Positions 1-8,486 of a DNA stretch of 64,000 nucleotides are shown here, in pieces (within the stretch, counting starts at the first letter, position 1; each line of letters starts with the position of its first letter). Position numbers and translations under genes: made by a program. The notes beneath the pieces were generated by a model. It had not been told where the DNA came from and searched no databases. It saw only the letters and a list, made by a program, of their open reading frames with translations. Source of the DNA: UBA9926 sp018645765 (lineage in GTDB: Bacteria > Pseudomonadota > Gammaproteobacteria > Pseudomonadales > Azotimanducaceae); contig CASIBO010000002.1 of assembly GCA_949372755.1 (NCBI GenBank), positions 372,001 through 436,000 of the forward strand, in the 5' to 3' direction.

Positions 1-868
1 ATCGGCCCGCGACAGGTTTGTATAAATTGTGCACAGCCCCGAGCGTTCGGTAACAGGTATCGACATCTTTCACGATGATTCGGAATGCATAGACGTCCAT
101 GATTTCTGTGAACGATTTCCGCTTTGCCCGCATTTTGTCGTAGATGCTGTACAAATGCTTTTCGCGTCCAATGACGCGCGCGCCAAGATCATCTTGGGCA
201 AGACAATGCTCGATGGACTTTAAAATCTTTCCGACCACTTCCTTTCGGTTGCCTCGGGCCCGGCGGACTGCTTTTTCGATCATGCTGGAGCGCAGGGGAT
301 AAAGCGCTCGAAAGCCAAGCTCTTCAAACTCGATGCGGATGGCATTCATTCCTAAGCGCAGGGCAATGGGCGCGTAAATCTCGAGGGTTTCTTTGGCGAT
401 GCGGCGGCGTCGCTCCGGGTCCAGGTGGCCCAGGGTGCGCATGTTATGCAGACGATCTGCGAGCTTAACCAGAATCACGCGGATATCTTTGGCCATGGCC
501 AGCGTCATTTTCTGGAAATTCTCGGCTTGGGCTTCAGCACGCGATTTGAACATGCTGCTGAGTTTGCTGACGCCGTCGACGAGTTCTGCGACCTGCTCGT
601 CAAACTCGGATCCGAGTTGGTCTTTTGCAACGCCCGTGTCTTCAATAACATCGTGTAGTAAGGCCGCCATCAAACACTGATGGTCCATACGCATTTCGGA
701 CAAAATGGTCGCAACGGCCAGAGGATGGTTGATATAGGCTTCGCCAGATTTTCGCACCTGGCCGGTGTGGGCAATTTCAGCGAAGTTGTAGGCGCGCACA
801 ACTTGATCGACCTGATTTGGCTCTAAATAGTCGGCCAACTGGCTTGCGAAGGTATCAATGGTTTGCAT
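1..868 (-). CDS. spoT: Bifunctional (p)ppGpp synthetase/hydrolase SpoT, 5' part (cut by window start)
   Basis: SpoT makes and mainly degrades the alarmone (p)ppGpp in the cytoplasm. About 289 residues are visible, from the ATG at 868 to the window edge. The reading frame gives an HD hydrolase domain with the metal-binding His72-Asp73 pair in LLHDVIEDT, the same numbering as in E. coli SpoT. The frame then enters the synthetase domain and is cut at the segment matching 'LYKPRPGR' of E. coli SpoT (here LYKPVAGR). The intact HD pair favours SpoT over RelA, whose hydrolase domain is degenerate. It lies downstream of gmk and rpoZ on the same strand, the usual gammaproteobacterial gmk-rpoZ-spoT order. 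The TGS and ACT domains lie outside the window. Confidence 0.96.
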   Translation of the reverse strand, partial: MQTIDTFASQLADYLEPNQVDQVVRAYNFAEIAHTGQVRKSGEAYINHPLAVATILSEMRMDHQCLMAALLHDVIEDTGVAKDQLGSEFDEQVAELVDGVSKLSSMFKSRAEAQAENFQKMTLAMAKDIRVILVKLADRLHNMRTLGHLDPERRRRIAKETLEIYAPIALRLGMNAIRIEFEELGFRALYPLRSSMIEKAVRRARGNRKEVVGKILKSIEHCLAQDDLGARVIGREKHLYSIYDKMRAKRKSFTEIMDVYAFRIIVKDVDTCYRTLGAVHNLYKPVAGR

Positions 869-970
869 CAACAGACTATACCAACGATTACATGCAATTG
901 GATGCAGACGTTGGCATTACTTCAGAAAAAAGATCAAAAAGGGCCGGAATCAGCCCCGGTTATAGGGGAA

Positions 971-1249
971 TTAGAACTCTGGGTTCGGGTCTTTTTCAAA
1001 GGTTTCAGCCAGAAGATCCATGCTCATAGGTTCGAACTCTTCCCGCGGCTTTTGAAGCAAGATATCTGGGCCGATTAGGCCATCAGCGATCTCGCGGAGC
1101 GCAAGGACCGTGGGCTTATCATTCTCAACAGCGACCAAAGGGTCTTTGCCTTCGGTGGCAATCTGTCTGGCGCGCTTGCTTGCGACCATTACAAGCTCGA
1201 AACGGTTGTCTACGTTTTCCAAACAGTCTTCAACAGTGACGCGAGCCAT
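971..1249 (-). CDS. rpoZ: RNA polymerase omega subunit
   Basis: Omega is the small subunit that helps beta-prime fold and assemble into RNA polymerase and contributes to the ppGpp binding site. The 92-residue product begins MARVTVEDCLENV and carries the conserved NRFELV and SKRARQ segments, normal for the family (about 91 residues). An in-frame ATG 51 bases upstream exists, but the start at 1249 is preferred because AAGGAG sits just upstream and homologues begin MARVTVED. It lies between gmk and spoT, which fits its link to the stringent response. Confidence 0.96.
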   Translation of the reverse strand: MARVTVEDCLENVDNRFELVMVASKRARQIATEGKDPLVAVENDKPTVLALREIADGLIGPDILLQKPREEFEPMSMDLLAETFEKDPNPEF

Positions 1250-1361
1250 GGCGTTCTCCTTGATTAGGATGGGTTGACGCGCTAGTTTTTCGCGCAACAA
1301 CTTCTCGGGTCGCGCAGTTTATCGCCAAACCCGCAAGCAGGCAAGAGGGCCCTAGCGCGCG

Positions 1362-2000
1362 TCAGGTGGTGAGGGCGGTCAGCAGGTTAGCGTGTCGGGC
1401 AGCCTGGGTCTGGATTTCAAAGGGCGTTGGGTCTTCAAAGACAATGGCGCCGAGTTGCTGGAGCGCAAGCTGAAAATCATCATTGACGATCAGGTAATCG
1501 AAGCTGTGATATTGCGCGATTTCATCGCGCGCCCCGTTGAAGCGTTGCTCGACGGTATTGAGATCATCTTGCCCCCGACCCAATAAACGGGTTTTCAGCG
1601 TTTCAAGGGTGGGCGGCAAAATAAAGATGAGGTTGGCGTCTGGTAATTTAGCTTTGACCTGCTGCGCGCCTTGCCAATCGATTTCAAGAATGAGCTGTTT
1701 GCCGGTGCTGATGATCCGCTCAACTTCGTCTGTACTGGTGCCGTAGAGGTTGTCAAAGACTTCGGCATGTTCAACAAAAAGGCCCTGTTGGATCAGGTCT
1801 TCAAAACGGGTGCGATCAACAAAAAAGTAATTAATACCGTTTTTTTCGTTGGGCCGTTGCGCGCGAGTGGTGTGAGAGATGCTGACCGCAGCGTTGGCAT
1901 GCGCTGACAGTAGGGCGCTGACCAAGCTTGTTTTGCCGGTGCCGGATGCGGCCGCGATCACAAAAACCTGGCCCCGGGTCGTATTGGATTTGGAGTTCAT
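1362..2000 (-). CDS. gmk: Guanylate kinase
   Basis: Guanylate kinase phosphorylates GMP to GDP with ATP, in the cytoplasm. The 212-residue protein has a P-loop near residues 17-25 (AASGTGKTS, Lys23) and the family segments SHTTRAQRPNEKNGINYFF and EIDWQGAQQVK. Length is typical (about 205). The P-loop reads SGTGKTS where many homologues have SGAGK[ST]S, a mild variant. It is the upstream neighbour of rpoZ and spoT on the minus strand, which links guanine nucleotide supply with alarmone metabolism. Confidence 0.96.
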   Translation of the reverse strand: MNSKSNTTRGQVFVIAAASGTGKTSLVSALLSAHANAAVSISHTTRAQRPNEKNGINYFFVDRTRFEDLIQQGLFVEHAEVFDNLYGTSTDEVERIISTGKQLILEIDWQGAQQVKAKLPDANLIFILPPTLETLKTRLLGRGQDDLNTVEQRFNGARDEIAQYHSFDYLIVNDDFQLALQQLGAIVFEDPTPFEIQTQAARHANLLTALTT

Positions 2001-2096
2001 AGCCGCCGGTGACTTATAAGCGATTGTGTGGAGGCCGAGATAGTAAAAGATGGGCCCTGGTCTTGCAAATCGAACCCAGTTTTGTCCACAACTCGG

Positions 2097-2939
2097 TTAT
2101 TCAAGGTTTTGAATCTGTTCGCGCATCTGCTCAATGGCGACTTTCATGTCAACTGCGCCGAAGGTGGATTCGACGGCGATGGCTTTTGATGACAGGGTGT
2201 TGGCTTCGCGATTCAGTTCTTGCATTAAAAAGTCTAGCCGTCGACCAACGGGGCCGCCTTTTGCCAGACAGCGTCGCACTTCGGCCATATGGGCATCAAT
2301 TCGTTCGATTTCCTCACCCACATCGGCCTTGCTGGTAAGGAGGACGATTTCTTGATGAATGCGCTCTGAATCGGCGGCGAGGTCCCAGGCTTCGAAGCGA
2401 GTTGTCAGCCGAGCTTGGGCGCGTTGGATGATTTCAGGGGTGGCTTGCTTGAGTGCGGCAAGCGTTGTGTCTAAGTGGGCTAACTTCTCCAAAATATCGA
2501 GTCTTGTGGCATCGCCCTCGCGGGCGCGGGTTTGGGAAAAGCGATCGAGCGCGGTATCAAAACGCGCTAAAATGTCTTCATCATCGGGCCGTGACAGCTC
2601 GCTTGCCAGCACGCCGGGCCATTTTAGGAGGTCCAGGCCATTGATATCGATTGCCCTCTTGCTGACTTTTTCGATGGTTTTAATCGCGGTCACAAGGTTT
2701 TGTATGAGCCCCTGATCGACGGCAAGCTGCGATTGGGTGGCGATCGTGCGTCTGAGCGTACAGTCGATCTTACCTCGGGTGAGTTGGGCTTTGGCTCGGA
2801 TCTTGAGCGCGGCCTCGAGGTGCCGACAATCCTCTGGTAATTTGAAATTGAGCTCCAGGTAACGGTGATTAACCGACCGCAGCTCCCAAGACAGATCGTC
2901 AAATTCGGAAAGGTCAAAACCTGTCATGCTGTGGATCAT
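2097..2939 (-). CDS. yicC: YicC family endoribonuclease
   Basis: YicC proteins are endoribonucleases; in E. coli the protein affects stability of the small RNA RyhB. The start at 2939 gives 280 residues beginning MIHSMTGF, the near-invariant N-terminus of the family. Other family segments are ELRSVNHRYLE near the N-terminus and, near the C-terminus, GRRLDFLMQELNREANTLSSKA. An in-frame extension upstream to 3359 exists, but it runs across the divergent rph gene and is rejected. yicC sits back to back with rph, another RNA-processing enzyme, as in many Proteobacteria. Confidence 0.95.
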   Translation of the reverse strand: MIHSMTGFDLSEFDDLSWELRSVNHRYLELNFKLPEDCRHLEAALKIRAKAQLTRGKIDCTLRRTIATQSQLAVDQGLIQNLVTAIKTIEKVSKRAIDINGLDLLKWPGVLASELSRPDDEDILARFDTALDRFSQTRAREGDATRLDILEKLAHLDTTLAALKQATPEIIQRAQARLTTRFEAWDLAADSERIHQEIVLLTSKADVGEEIERIDAHMAEVRRCLAKGGPVGRRLDFLMQELNREANTLSSKAIAVESTFGAVDMKVAIEQMREQIQNLE

Positions 2940-2971
2940 CGGTGTGCATTCTCGCTTATAGAGTTCAAGCC

Positions 2972-2979
2972 AGTATAAT
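2972..2979. promoter_or_regulatory. Shared -10 element for divergent yicC and rph
   Basis: The eight bases AGTATAAT hold a perfect plus-strand -10 hexamer TATAAT (2974-2979) and, on the minus strand, TATACT (2977-2972). Either would put a start site 20-30 bases before its gene: rph begins at 3010 and yicC at 2939. Neither side has a clear -35 box. This is inferred from sequence only. Confidence 0.45.
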
Positions 2980-3009
2980 GGAATTTCCTCTCTTGCTTTT
3001 CGGATATTT

Positions 3010-3729
3010 ATGGCTGCATTTATAAGAACGCTTAATCGACAACTGGATGCGCTTCGGCCCGTTTCAATAGTTCGGCAATATAATAAGCACGCAGAAGGCT
3101 CGGTTTTAGTCTCTTTTGGTGACACCCAAGTGATCTGCACCGCGTCCTTGGAGTCTGGTGTGCCGCCATTTCTGCGCGGTAAGGGCCAAGGTTGGATCAC
3201 AGCAGAATACGGCATGCTGCCACGTTCTACCCACGAACGGATGGGCCGAGAAGCTGCCCGGGGTAAGCAGTCGGGGCGCACCCAAGAGATCCAACGGTTG
3301 ATTGGTCGGTCTCTGAGAGCCGCCGTTAAGCTCGAAACCATGGGGGAGTACACGATCAAAGTCGATTGCGACGTTATTCAGGCCGATGGCGGAACCCGCA
3401 CCGCATCCATTACCGGCGCCTGTGTGGCGGTATTCGATGCGCTGGATCAGTTGCCAACGCGCAGCAAGATTGAAACCACTCATATTGCGTCGGTGTCAGT
3501 AGGGGTTGTCGATGGCCAGCCGATGCTGGATTTGGAATATGTCGAAGACGCCAATGCCGACACCGATATGAATGTGGTGATGACTGAGGCTGGCAGCTTT
3601 ATTGAAATTCAAGGGACCGCTGAAGCGGCCCCCTTTGATCGATCAGAGCTAAACGCGCTATTGGATCTCGCATCCGGCGGCATTGCGCAATTGGTCGACA
3701 TTCAAAAAGCCGTTCGTTCGGGAGGCTAG
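3010..3729 (+). CDS. rph: Ribonuclease PH
   Basis: RNase PH is a phosphate-dependent 3'-5' exonuclease that trims tRNA and rRNA precursors; the enzyme is hexameric. The 239-residue product shows KHAEGSVLVSFGDTQV, GKGQGWITAEYGMLPRSTH and the catalytic-core segment QADGGTRTASITGA, all family hallmarks. Length matches E. coli-type enzymes (about 238). The start codon has no strong ribosome-binding site, so a few residues of uncertainty at the N-terminus remain. pyrE starts three bases after the stop, the rph-pyrE pair known from E. coli. Confidence 0.96.
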   Translation: MAAFIRTLNRQLDALRPVSIVRQYNKHAEGSVLVSFGDTQVICTASLESGVPPFLRGKGQGWITAEYGMLPRSTHERMGREAARGKQSGRTQEIQRLIGRSLRAAVKLETMGEYTIKVDCDVIQADGGTRTASITGACVAVFDALDQLPTRSKIETTHIASVSVGVVDGQPMLDLEYVEDANADTDMNVVMTEAGSFIEIQGTAEAAPFDRSELNALLDLASGGIAQLVDIQKAVRSGG

Positions 3730-3731
3730 TC

Positions 3732-4379
3732 TTGAGTGCAACCGAAGATAACGGGTTCATTGAATTCGCATTGGCGCAGGGCGTTTTAAAGTTCGGCGCC
3801 TTTGAATTGAAGTCAGGGCGAACCAGTCCTTATTTTTTTAACGCAGGGCTCTTTCGGGATGGGGCCGCCCTGTCCCGTCTTGGCGCGTATTACGCTGAGA
3901 AGTTGATGGCGGCAAAGGTTGAAATGGATGTGCTTTTTGGCCCCCCTTACAAGGGCATCCCGCTGGTTTCGGCCACGGCCATTGCGCTGGCCAGAGATTA
4001 TGACCAAACCGTGCCGTATGCCTATGCCCGGAAAGAAGTTAAAGACCATGGTGAGGGCGGCTCGCTGGTGGGCGCTGATCTGACCGGTCGGGTCATCATT
4101 GTGGATGACGTGATTACCGCGGGCACGGCGATTCGGGAATCAATTGACTTGATCACCGAAGCGGGCGGACAGGTTGCGGGCGTGATCGTTGCCATTGATC
4201 GTCAAGAACGCGGCCAGCAAGGCAGCCAAAGCGCGATCCAGGAAGTGCAGGCTGAGTTCAAGATCCCGGTCTACAGCTTGGTTTGTTTTGATGAAATTAT
4301 TGCGTATGTAAGAGGCGCTGGGGCGGAGGTCGATCTGCCCAGCATGCTAGCCTATCGCGAGCGGTATGGGGCGGCCTGA
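3732..4379 (+). CDS. pyrE: Orotate phosphoribosyltransferase
   Basis: PyrE joins orotate to PRPP to make OMP, the fifth step of pyrimidine synthesis. The product has 215 residues. The PRPP-binding motif VIIVDDVITAGTA lies at residues 121-133. The start is a TTG at 3732, chosen because GGAGG lies six bases upstream (3721-3725, inside the end of rph) and homologues begin at this point. The gene is translationally close to rph. Its last 28 bases overlap the 3' end of the convergent slmA gene. Confidence 0.95.
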   Translation: MSATEDNGFIEFALAQGVLKFGAFELKSGRTSPYFFNAGLFRDGAALSRLGAYYAEKLMAAKVEMDVLFGPPYKGIPLVSATAIALARDYDQTVPYAYARKEVKDHGEGGSLVGADLTGRVIIVDDVITAGTAIRESIDLITEAGGQVAGVIVAIDRQERGQQGSQSAIQEVQAEFKIPVYSLVCFDEIIAYVRGAGAEVDLPSMLAYRERYGAA

Positions 4380-4993
4380 TCCAGCGCGGCATTTGATCCG
4401 TCGAGGGCTTGGCTGATTAAGGTCAGCTGCTCGGTTAAACGATGGGTTGGCAACAGCGTAAAATCACTTCTGACGAATTGCAGGACCCGACCTTCAATTA
4501 AACTTGCTAAGAGGTGGGCTGCACTGGCCGGGCTCAGGGTTTTTGCCGCAGACGGCGCAAGGTCAGCCGCCCTAAACACTTGCCGCAATTGCGTTTCGAT
4601 ACGTTCAAAAAATTGTGACGCCCGTTGTCTAAGCCTTGGCACTTCGCCGGCTAAAGGGTCGCCCGCGAGCAGCCGGGTGATGCCTGGGTTGCGCTCGCAA
4701 AAGGTTAGGATGAGCGTTGTGATTTGCTGGCTGCGCGCGGCTGGGTTGTCCGTGCTGCTCAAAATGAGCGTGATACGCTCGAAAATAGTTTCTTCCGCAA
4801 AGGTGATCAAGGCCTCAAACATTCTGGCTTTGCTGGGGAAGTGCCGGTATAGCGCGGCCTCAGATACCCCAACAGAGGCGGCAAGTTTGGCGGTCGTTAA
4901 CCGCGCACCGGGCTGGGATTCCAGCATTTGCGCAAGGTTGGTTAAGATTTCCTCACGGCGGTTTCGCTTTTTTGGGGTAGGCACGGTGCTCAC
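4352..4993 (-). CDS. slmA: Nucleoid occlusion factor SlmA (TetR family)
   Basis: SlmA binds specific chromosomal sites and blocks FtsZ ring assembly over the nucleoid. The 213-residue protein begins with the basic KKRNRREEIL segment and has a TetR helix-turn-helix (TTAKLAASVGVSEAALYRHF, about residues 38-57), both highly like E. coli SlmA; the FERIETQLRQV and FVRSDF segments also match. It carries about 15 extra C-terminal residues compared with E. coli. argB ends with a 4-base overlap (4990-4993) at its start, so the two are co-transcribed. The 3' end overlaps convergent pyrE, as slmA and pyrE are neighbours in E. coli too. Confidence 0.94.
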   Translation of the reverse strand: MSTVPTPKKRNRREEILTNLAQMLESQPGARLTTAKLAASVGVSEAALYRHFPSKARMFEALITFAEETIFERITLILSSTDNPAARSQQITTLILTFCERNPGITRLLAGDPLAGEVPRLRQRASQFFERIETQLRQVFRAADLAPSAAKTLSPASAAHLLASLIEGRVLQFVRSDFTLLPTHRLTEQLTLISQALDGSNAALDQAAPYRSR

Positions 4994-5889
4994 GGGTTGG
5001 ACTCTATTTTAGTGCCGACACCCTCGTTGGTCAGAACTTCCAACAGAACCGCATGGGCAACGCGGCCGTCAATAATGTGGGCACTGGTCACACCGTTTGC
5101 AACTGCCTCGAGTGCGCATTGAATTTTTGGCAACATGCCGCCGGAAATGGTGCCTTCATCGATTAAATTTGTCACATCTGCCGCGGTCAACGTGCTTAAA
5201 AGCGCCCCGGACGCATCTTGAATGCCTTCGATGTTGGTCAACAGGATCAGCTTTTCGGCGCCGAGTGCTGAGGCAATCGCGCCCGCGACAAGATCCGCAT
5301 TAATATTGAAGGACTCACCCTCTGGCCCGGTGCCAATGGGCGCAATGACCGGAATGAGGTTGCTATTGGTTGCAATATCAAGCACCTCGCGATTGATTTT
5401 GGTGACTTCGCCAACATGACCAATATCAATAATCTCAGGCGTGCTCAGGGCTTCAGTCATCTTTTCAACAACCATCTTTTTGGCTTCAATCAGAGAGGCG
5501 TCTTTACCGGTCAAACCAATCGCTCGGCCGCCATTACGATTAATGAGCGATACAATTTCTTTATTAACCTGCCCGCCCAGCACCATCTCGACGATATCCA
5601 TGGTGGCGCTGTCCGTGACGCGCATACCATCAACAAAATGGGACTGAATGCCCAATTGGGCGAGGAGTTCGCCGATTTGAGGGCCCCCGCCGTGTACCAC
5701 GACCGGATTCAGTCCAACCAGTTTCATAAGGACAATATCTTTCGCAAAGCTCTGTTTTAAGGTTTGCTCGGTCATGGCATTGCCGCCATATTTGATGACG
5801 ATTGTTCGCCCGGCAAAGGATTGAATGTAGGGCAATGCCTCAGTGAGCACTTTGGCTACGTTGAGCGCTTCGTCGCGAGTCACAGTCAT
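4990..5889 (-). CDS. argB: Acetylglutamate kinase
   Basis: ArgB phosphorylates N-acetylglutamate, the second step of arginine synthesis. The 299-residue product has the amino-acid kinase motifs KYGGNAM near the N-terminus and VHGGGPQI (glycine-rich ATP site), plus NINADLVAGAIASALGAEK. Length fits the Pseudomonas-type enzyme (about 300), the longer class that often forms arginine-inhibited hexamers. It sits between dut and slmA in a minus-strand operon. The first-step enzyme argA is also in this window, at about 52 kb. Confidence 0.96.
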   Translation of the reverse strand: MTVTRDEALNVAKVLTEALPYIQSFAGRTIVIKYGGNAMTEQTLKQSFAKDIVLMKLVGLNPVVVHGGGPQIGELLAQLGIQSHFVDGMRVTDSATMDIVEMVLGGQVNKEIVSLINRNGGRAIGLTGKDASLIEAKKMVVEKMTEALSTPEIIDIGHVGEVTKINREVLDIATNSNLIPVIAPIGTGPEGESFNINADLVAGAIASALGAEKLILLTNIEGIQDASGALLSTLTAADVTNLIDEGTISGGMLPKIQCALEAVANGVTSAHIIDGRVAHAVLLEVLTNEGVGTKIESNP

Positions 5890-5924
5890 AATGGTCTCTC
5901 TAGCAGGCTATACAAGCCTTGCGG

Positions 5925-6365
5925 TTAGCTTCGGCCGGTTGATCCAAAGCCCTTGTCACCGCGGTCACTGGCAACAAATTCGTCAACCCAGTCAAAGTCT
6001 GCCTGAAGTACTGGCACAATGACCAGTTGCGCAATTCGGTCGAAGGGCTGTATTTCAAACGCTGTATCGCTGCGATTCCAGCAGGAAATCATCAGCTCGC
6101 CTTGATAATCCGAATCAATGAGCCCGATGAGGTTGCCCAGCACAATGCCATGTTTGTGGCCGAGTCCTGAGCGCGGCAGAATCATGGCCGCATAATTTGG
6201 ATCTTCAAGATAGATGGCAAGACCGGTTGGCAAAAGATCTGTCGCACCGGGCTGCAGGGTGATCGCTTGATCGATACAGGCTCGAAGATCTAGGCCTGCA
6301 GAGCCGAGGGTTTCATAATGGGGGGATTGCGCCGCATCGCGGCAGCGCTTAATTTGCACTTTCAT
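5925..6365 (-). CDS. dut: dUTP diphosphatase
   Basis: Dut hydrolyses dUTP to dUMP, keeping uracil out of DNA and supplying the thymidylate precursor. The trimeric enzyme's motifs are visible in the 146-residue product: AGLDLRA, PRSGLGHKHG, GLIDSDYQGEL and the C-terminal glycine-rich arm RGDKGFGSTGRS. Length and motifs match E. coli Dut closely. It overlaps the end of coaBC by four bases (6362-6365), so translation is probably coupled. The coaBC-dut pair is conserved in many Gammaproteobacteria. Confidence 0.97.
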   Translation of the reverse strand: MKVQIKRCRDAAQSPHYETLGSAGLDLRACIDQAITLQPGATDLLPTGLAIYLEDPNYAAMILPRSGLGHKHGIVLGNLIGLIDSDYQGELMISCWNRSDTAFEIQPFDRIAQLVIVPVLQADFDWVDEFVASDRGDKGFGSTGRS

Positions 6366-7588
6366 AACGCCTCGATCAATTGCTGTGAGATGAGCTCAAC
6401 AAGGTGCTCGGACAGGATGCGTTTTGACATTTTTGGAAGATCGATTGCACGATCTTGAAAGTAAACCGTGATGGCGTTGACATCACTATTGAAGCCGATA
6501 TCGGTGTTGCCGACATTATTCGCAACAATCATGTCGAGTTTCTTGTCGATGAGTTTCTTGCGGGCATAGGCTTCGACCTGTTCGGTCTCAGCCGCAAAAC
6601 CGATTGTGAACGGTTTGTCGGCCCGCTTTGCGACTTCAGCGATGACATCGGGGTTTTCAACGAGCTCGAGGTGCAAGGCGCGCTGACCGTTTTGATCCTT
6701 TTTGATTTTATGCTGCTGAACCAGTTTGGGTCGATAGTCTGCCACGGCAGCAACGCCGATAAAAACATCGGTTAAAGCAATTCGTTCCTGAACCGCGGCA
6801 TGCATGTCTTGTGCTGAGATGACCTGGATCAATTCGACCCGATCCGGTGCTGTGAGGTTCGTGGGTCCTGAGACCAAGATGACCTGGGCACCGGCATCCG
6901 CCGCCGCTGCAGCCAGCGCGTAACCCTGTTTGCCGGAACTGTGGTTGCTGATATAGCGCACCGGGTCAATCGCTTCACGCGTTGGACCGGCTGTGATCAT
7001 TACGGTTTTGCCTTGCAGGTGACCCGTGTTAAACAGCTCGCTTACCCTGACAACAAGTTGGTCGACCGCCATCAGCCGCCCAGAGCCCGTTTCGCCACAA
7101 GCCTGAATACCGTCTTCTGGTCCTAAAATCTGAACGCCGCGTTGGAGTAGGGTTGCACTATTGGTTTGGGTTGCGGTCTTGGACCACATGGCCTGGTTCA
7201 TCGCTGGTGCGACGGCAACCGGGCACTCTGCGGCAAGGCAGACGGTTGTTAATAGATCGTCGCCCTGACCGCTTGCGAATCGAGCAAGGAAATTGGCACT
7301 GGCGGGTGCAATGAGAATCAGGTCAGCCCAGCGTGCCAGCTCGATATGACCCATAACCGATTCGGTATCAGGATTGAGCAGATCCAAATGGACGGGATGG
7401 GTTGAAAGCGCTTGCATCGTCAATGGTGTAATGAACTCGGTGGCCGAGCGGGTCATGATGACTCTGACATCGGCGCCTTGATCTTGTAGTCGCCGGGTGA
7501 GTTCAGCGGCTTTGTAGGCCGCGATCCCGCCGGTGATCCCGAGCAGGATTCGTCGGTTTTTTAAACTTATCAGTGGCTTGTTCATCAT
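6362..7588 (-). CDS. coaBC: Bifunctional phosphopantothenoylcysteine decarboxylase/synthetase
   Basis: CoaBC catalyses two consecutive steps of coenzyme A synthesis: ligation of cysteine to phosphopantothenate, then FMN-dependent decarboxylation. The 408-residue protein has an N-terminal flavoprotein CoaC domain (ITGGIAAYKAAEL near the start, PAMNQAMW in the middle) and a C-terminal CoaB domain (ITAGPTREAIDPVRYISN, then the Lys-rich nucleotide segment). Two ATGs in tandem (7588 and 7585) make the exact start ambiguous by one codon. coaD, a later step, is at 11.4 kb. radC, the usual divergent neighbour before rpmB, is absent. Confidence 0.96.
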   Translation of the reverse strand: MMNKPLISLKNRRILLGITGGIAAYKAAELTRRLQDQGADVRVIMTRSATEFITPLTMQALSTHPVHLDLLNPDTESVMGHIELARWADLILIAPASANFLARFASGQGDDLLTTVCLAAECPVAVAPAMNQAMWSKTATQTNSATLLQRGVQILGPEDGIQACGETGSGRLMAVDQLVVRVSELFNTGHLQGKTVMITAGPTREAIDPVRYISNHSSGKQGYALAAAAADAGAQVILVSGPTNLTAPDRVELIQVISAQDMHAAVQERIALTDVFIGVAAVADYRPKLVQQHKIKKDQNGQRALHLELVENPDVIAEVAKRADKPFTIGFAAETEQVEAYARKKLIDKKLDMIVANNVGNTDIGFNSDVNAITVYFQDRAIDLPKMSKRILSEHLVELISQQLIEAL

Positions 7589-7703
7589 TATGCCGGCCCA
7601 GGTCGCCGCATTCCCCTAAAAGAGGCGATAATACCCGCTTTGCATCCGGATCGCACGATCGGGGTGCCACCCAAATGCGGGGGCGGTTCAAAACAAAAAG
7701 ATA

Positions 7704-7717
7704 CCGCTTTAAAGCGG
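7704..7717. repeat. Perfect 14-base palindrome upstream of rpmB
   Basis: CCGCTTTAAAGCGG is exactly self-complementary and lies about 50 bases upstream of the predicted rpmB -35 box and about 120 bases before coaBC. It could be an operator for a dimeric regulator; no regulator is identified. Confidence 0.5.
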
Positions 7718-7769
7718 GCTTGCTGGCCCTCAGAGGATCCAGTCAATTCGGCTTTGTTATTGAACAAGA

Positions 7770-7798
7770 TTGAATATTCGCAAGGGTTCTGGTATAAA
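7770..7798 (+). promoter_or_regulatory. Predicted sigma70 promoter of rpmB-rpmG
   Basis: A -35 TTGAAT (7770-7775) and a -10 TATAAA (7793-7798) are separated by exactly 17 bases. The start site would be near 7805, giving a leader of about 165 bases before rpmB, long enough for leader-based control. Confidence 0.65.
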
Positions 7799-7969
7799 GT
7801 CGCGCTCCTTGGGCATCAAGCGGCTGCGTCTCCTTAAGTTGGCGGAGAAATGTTGTTTAAAGGGTCTTGGAAAGTGTGAGCGGGTTAAAAACTTTGGGCG
7901 TGATCCTAAAGTGTTACTCAAGAATCAAAGCGAGGCGCTAAAAACGAGCGCCCGGAAAAGGATGGAAAC

Positions 7970-8206
7970 ATGTCTAGAGTTTGCCAAGTGACTGGGAAGC
8001 GCCCGATGAGCGGGAATAACGTCTCTCATGCGAATAATCGGAATCGTCGTCGGTTCTTGCCTAATATTCATGACCATCGGTTTTGGTTAGCGAGCGAGAA
8101 GCGTTTCGTGAAACTCAGAGTTTCTGTTAAAGGAATGCGGATTATCGATAAGCTGGGTCTTGAAAAAGTCCTTGCTGATTTGAGAAGCCGAGGAGAACGC
8201 ATCTAA
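7970..8206 (+). CDS. rpmB: 50S ribosomal protein L28
   Basis: L28 is a protein of the large ribosomal subunit. The 78-residue basic product begins MSRVCQVTGKRPMSGNNVSH, the typical L28 start, and has the same length as the E. coli protein. An AAGGA ribosome-binding site lies just upstream of the ATG. It is followed by rpmG in the conserved rpmB-rpmG order, driven by the promoter at 7770-7798. Confidence 0.98.
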   Translation: MSRVCQVTGKRPMSGNNVSHANNRNRRRFLPNIHDHRFWLASEKRFVKLRVSVKGMRIIDKLGLEKVLADLRSRGERI

Positions 8207-8301
8207 CGCGTTTTTGGGTTTTGGCCGCATCAGAGCGTTAAGAGACAGCGTCGACAATCGAAATAATCGTAGCGGAAATGGTCGGGAATAAGGAGTAGAC
8301 A

Positions 8302-8457
8302 ATGAGAGACAAGATTAAGTTGGTATCATCCGCTGGCACAGGTCACTTTTATACGACCAGCAAAAATAAGAAGACCATGCCGGATAAAATGGAGATCAAG
8401 AAGTTTGATCCAGTGGTTCGTCAGCACGTGATCTATAAGGAAGCGAAAATTAAGTAA
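8302..8457 (+). CDS. rpmG: 50S ribosomal protein L33
   Basis: L33 is a small protein of the large subunit near the E site. The 51-residue frame starts MRDKIKLVSSAGTGHFYTTS and continues with KNKKTMPDKMEIKKFDP, a clear L33. It has an AAGGAG site seven bases before the ATG. It lacks the zinc-binding cysteines seen in some L33 paralogues, so it is the zinc-independent form. It is only 95 bases after rpmB and ends just before a bidirectional terminator. The product is short and easily overlooked. Confidence 0.97.
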   Translation: MRDKIKLVSSAGTGHFYTTSKNKKTMPDKMEIKKFDPVVRQHVIYKEAKIK

Positions 8458-8486
8458 GCTTTCATCTAGCAAGCTTGCAAAAATTT

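Larger units (their letters stand above)
7589..7969. other. 381-base divergent intergenic region between coaBC and rpmB
   Basis: No credible gene is visible here; radC, often found at this place, is missing. The stretch holds a perfect 14-base palindrome (7704-7717), the rpmB promoter (7770-7798) and a leader of about 165 bases before rpmB. The two small plus-strand frames in it have no homology that I recognise and lack convincing ribosome-binding sites. Confidence 0.6.

Noticed and set aside
2940..3359. In-frame N-terminal extension of yicC
   Set aside because: It runs antisense through rph. YicC proteins begin MIHSMTGF, which falls at 2939.
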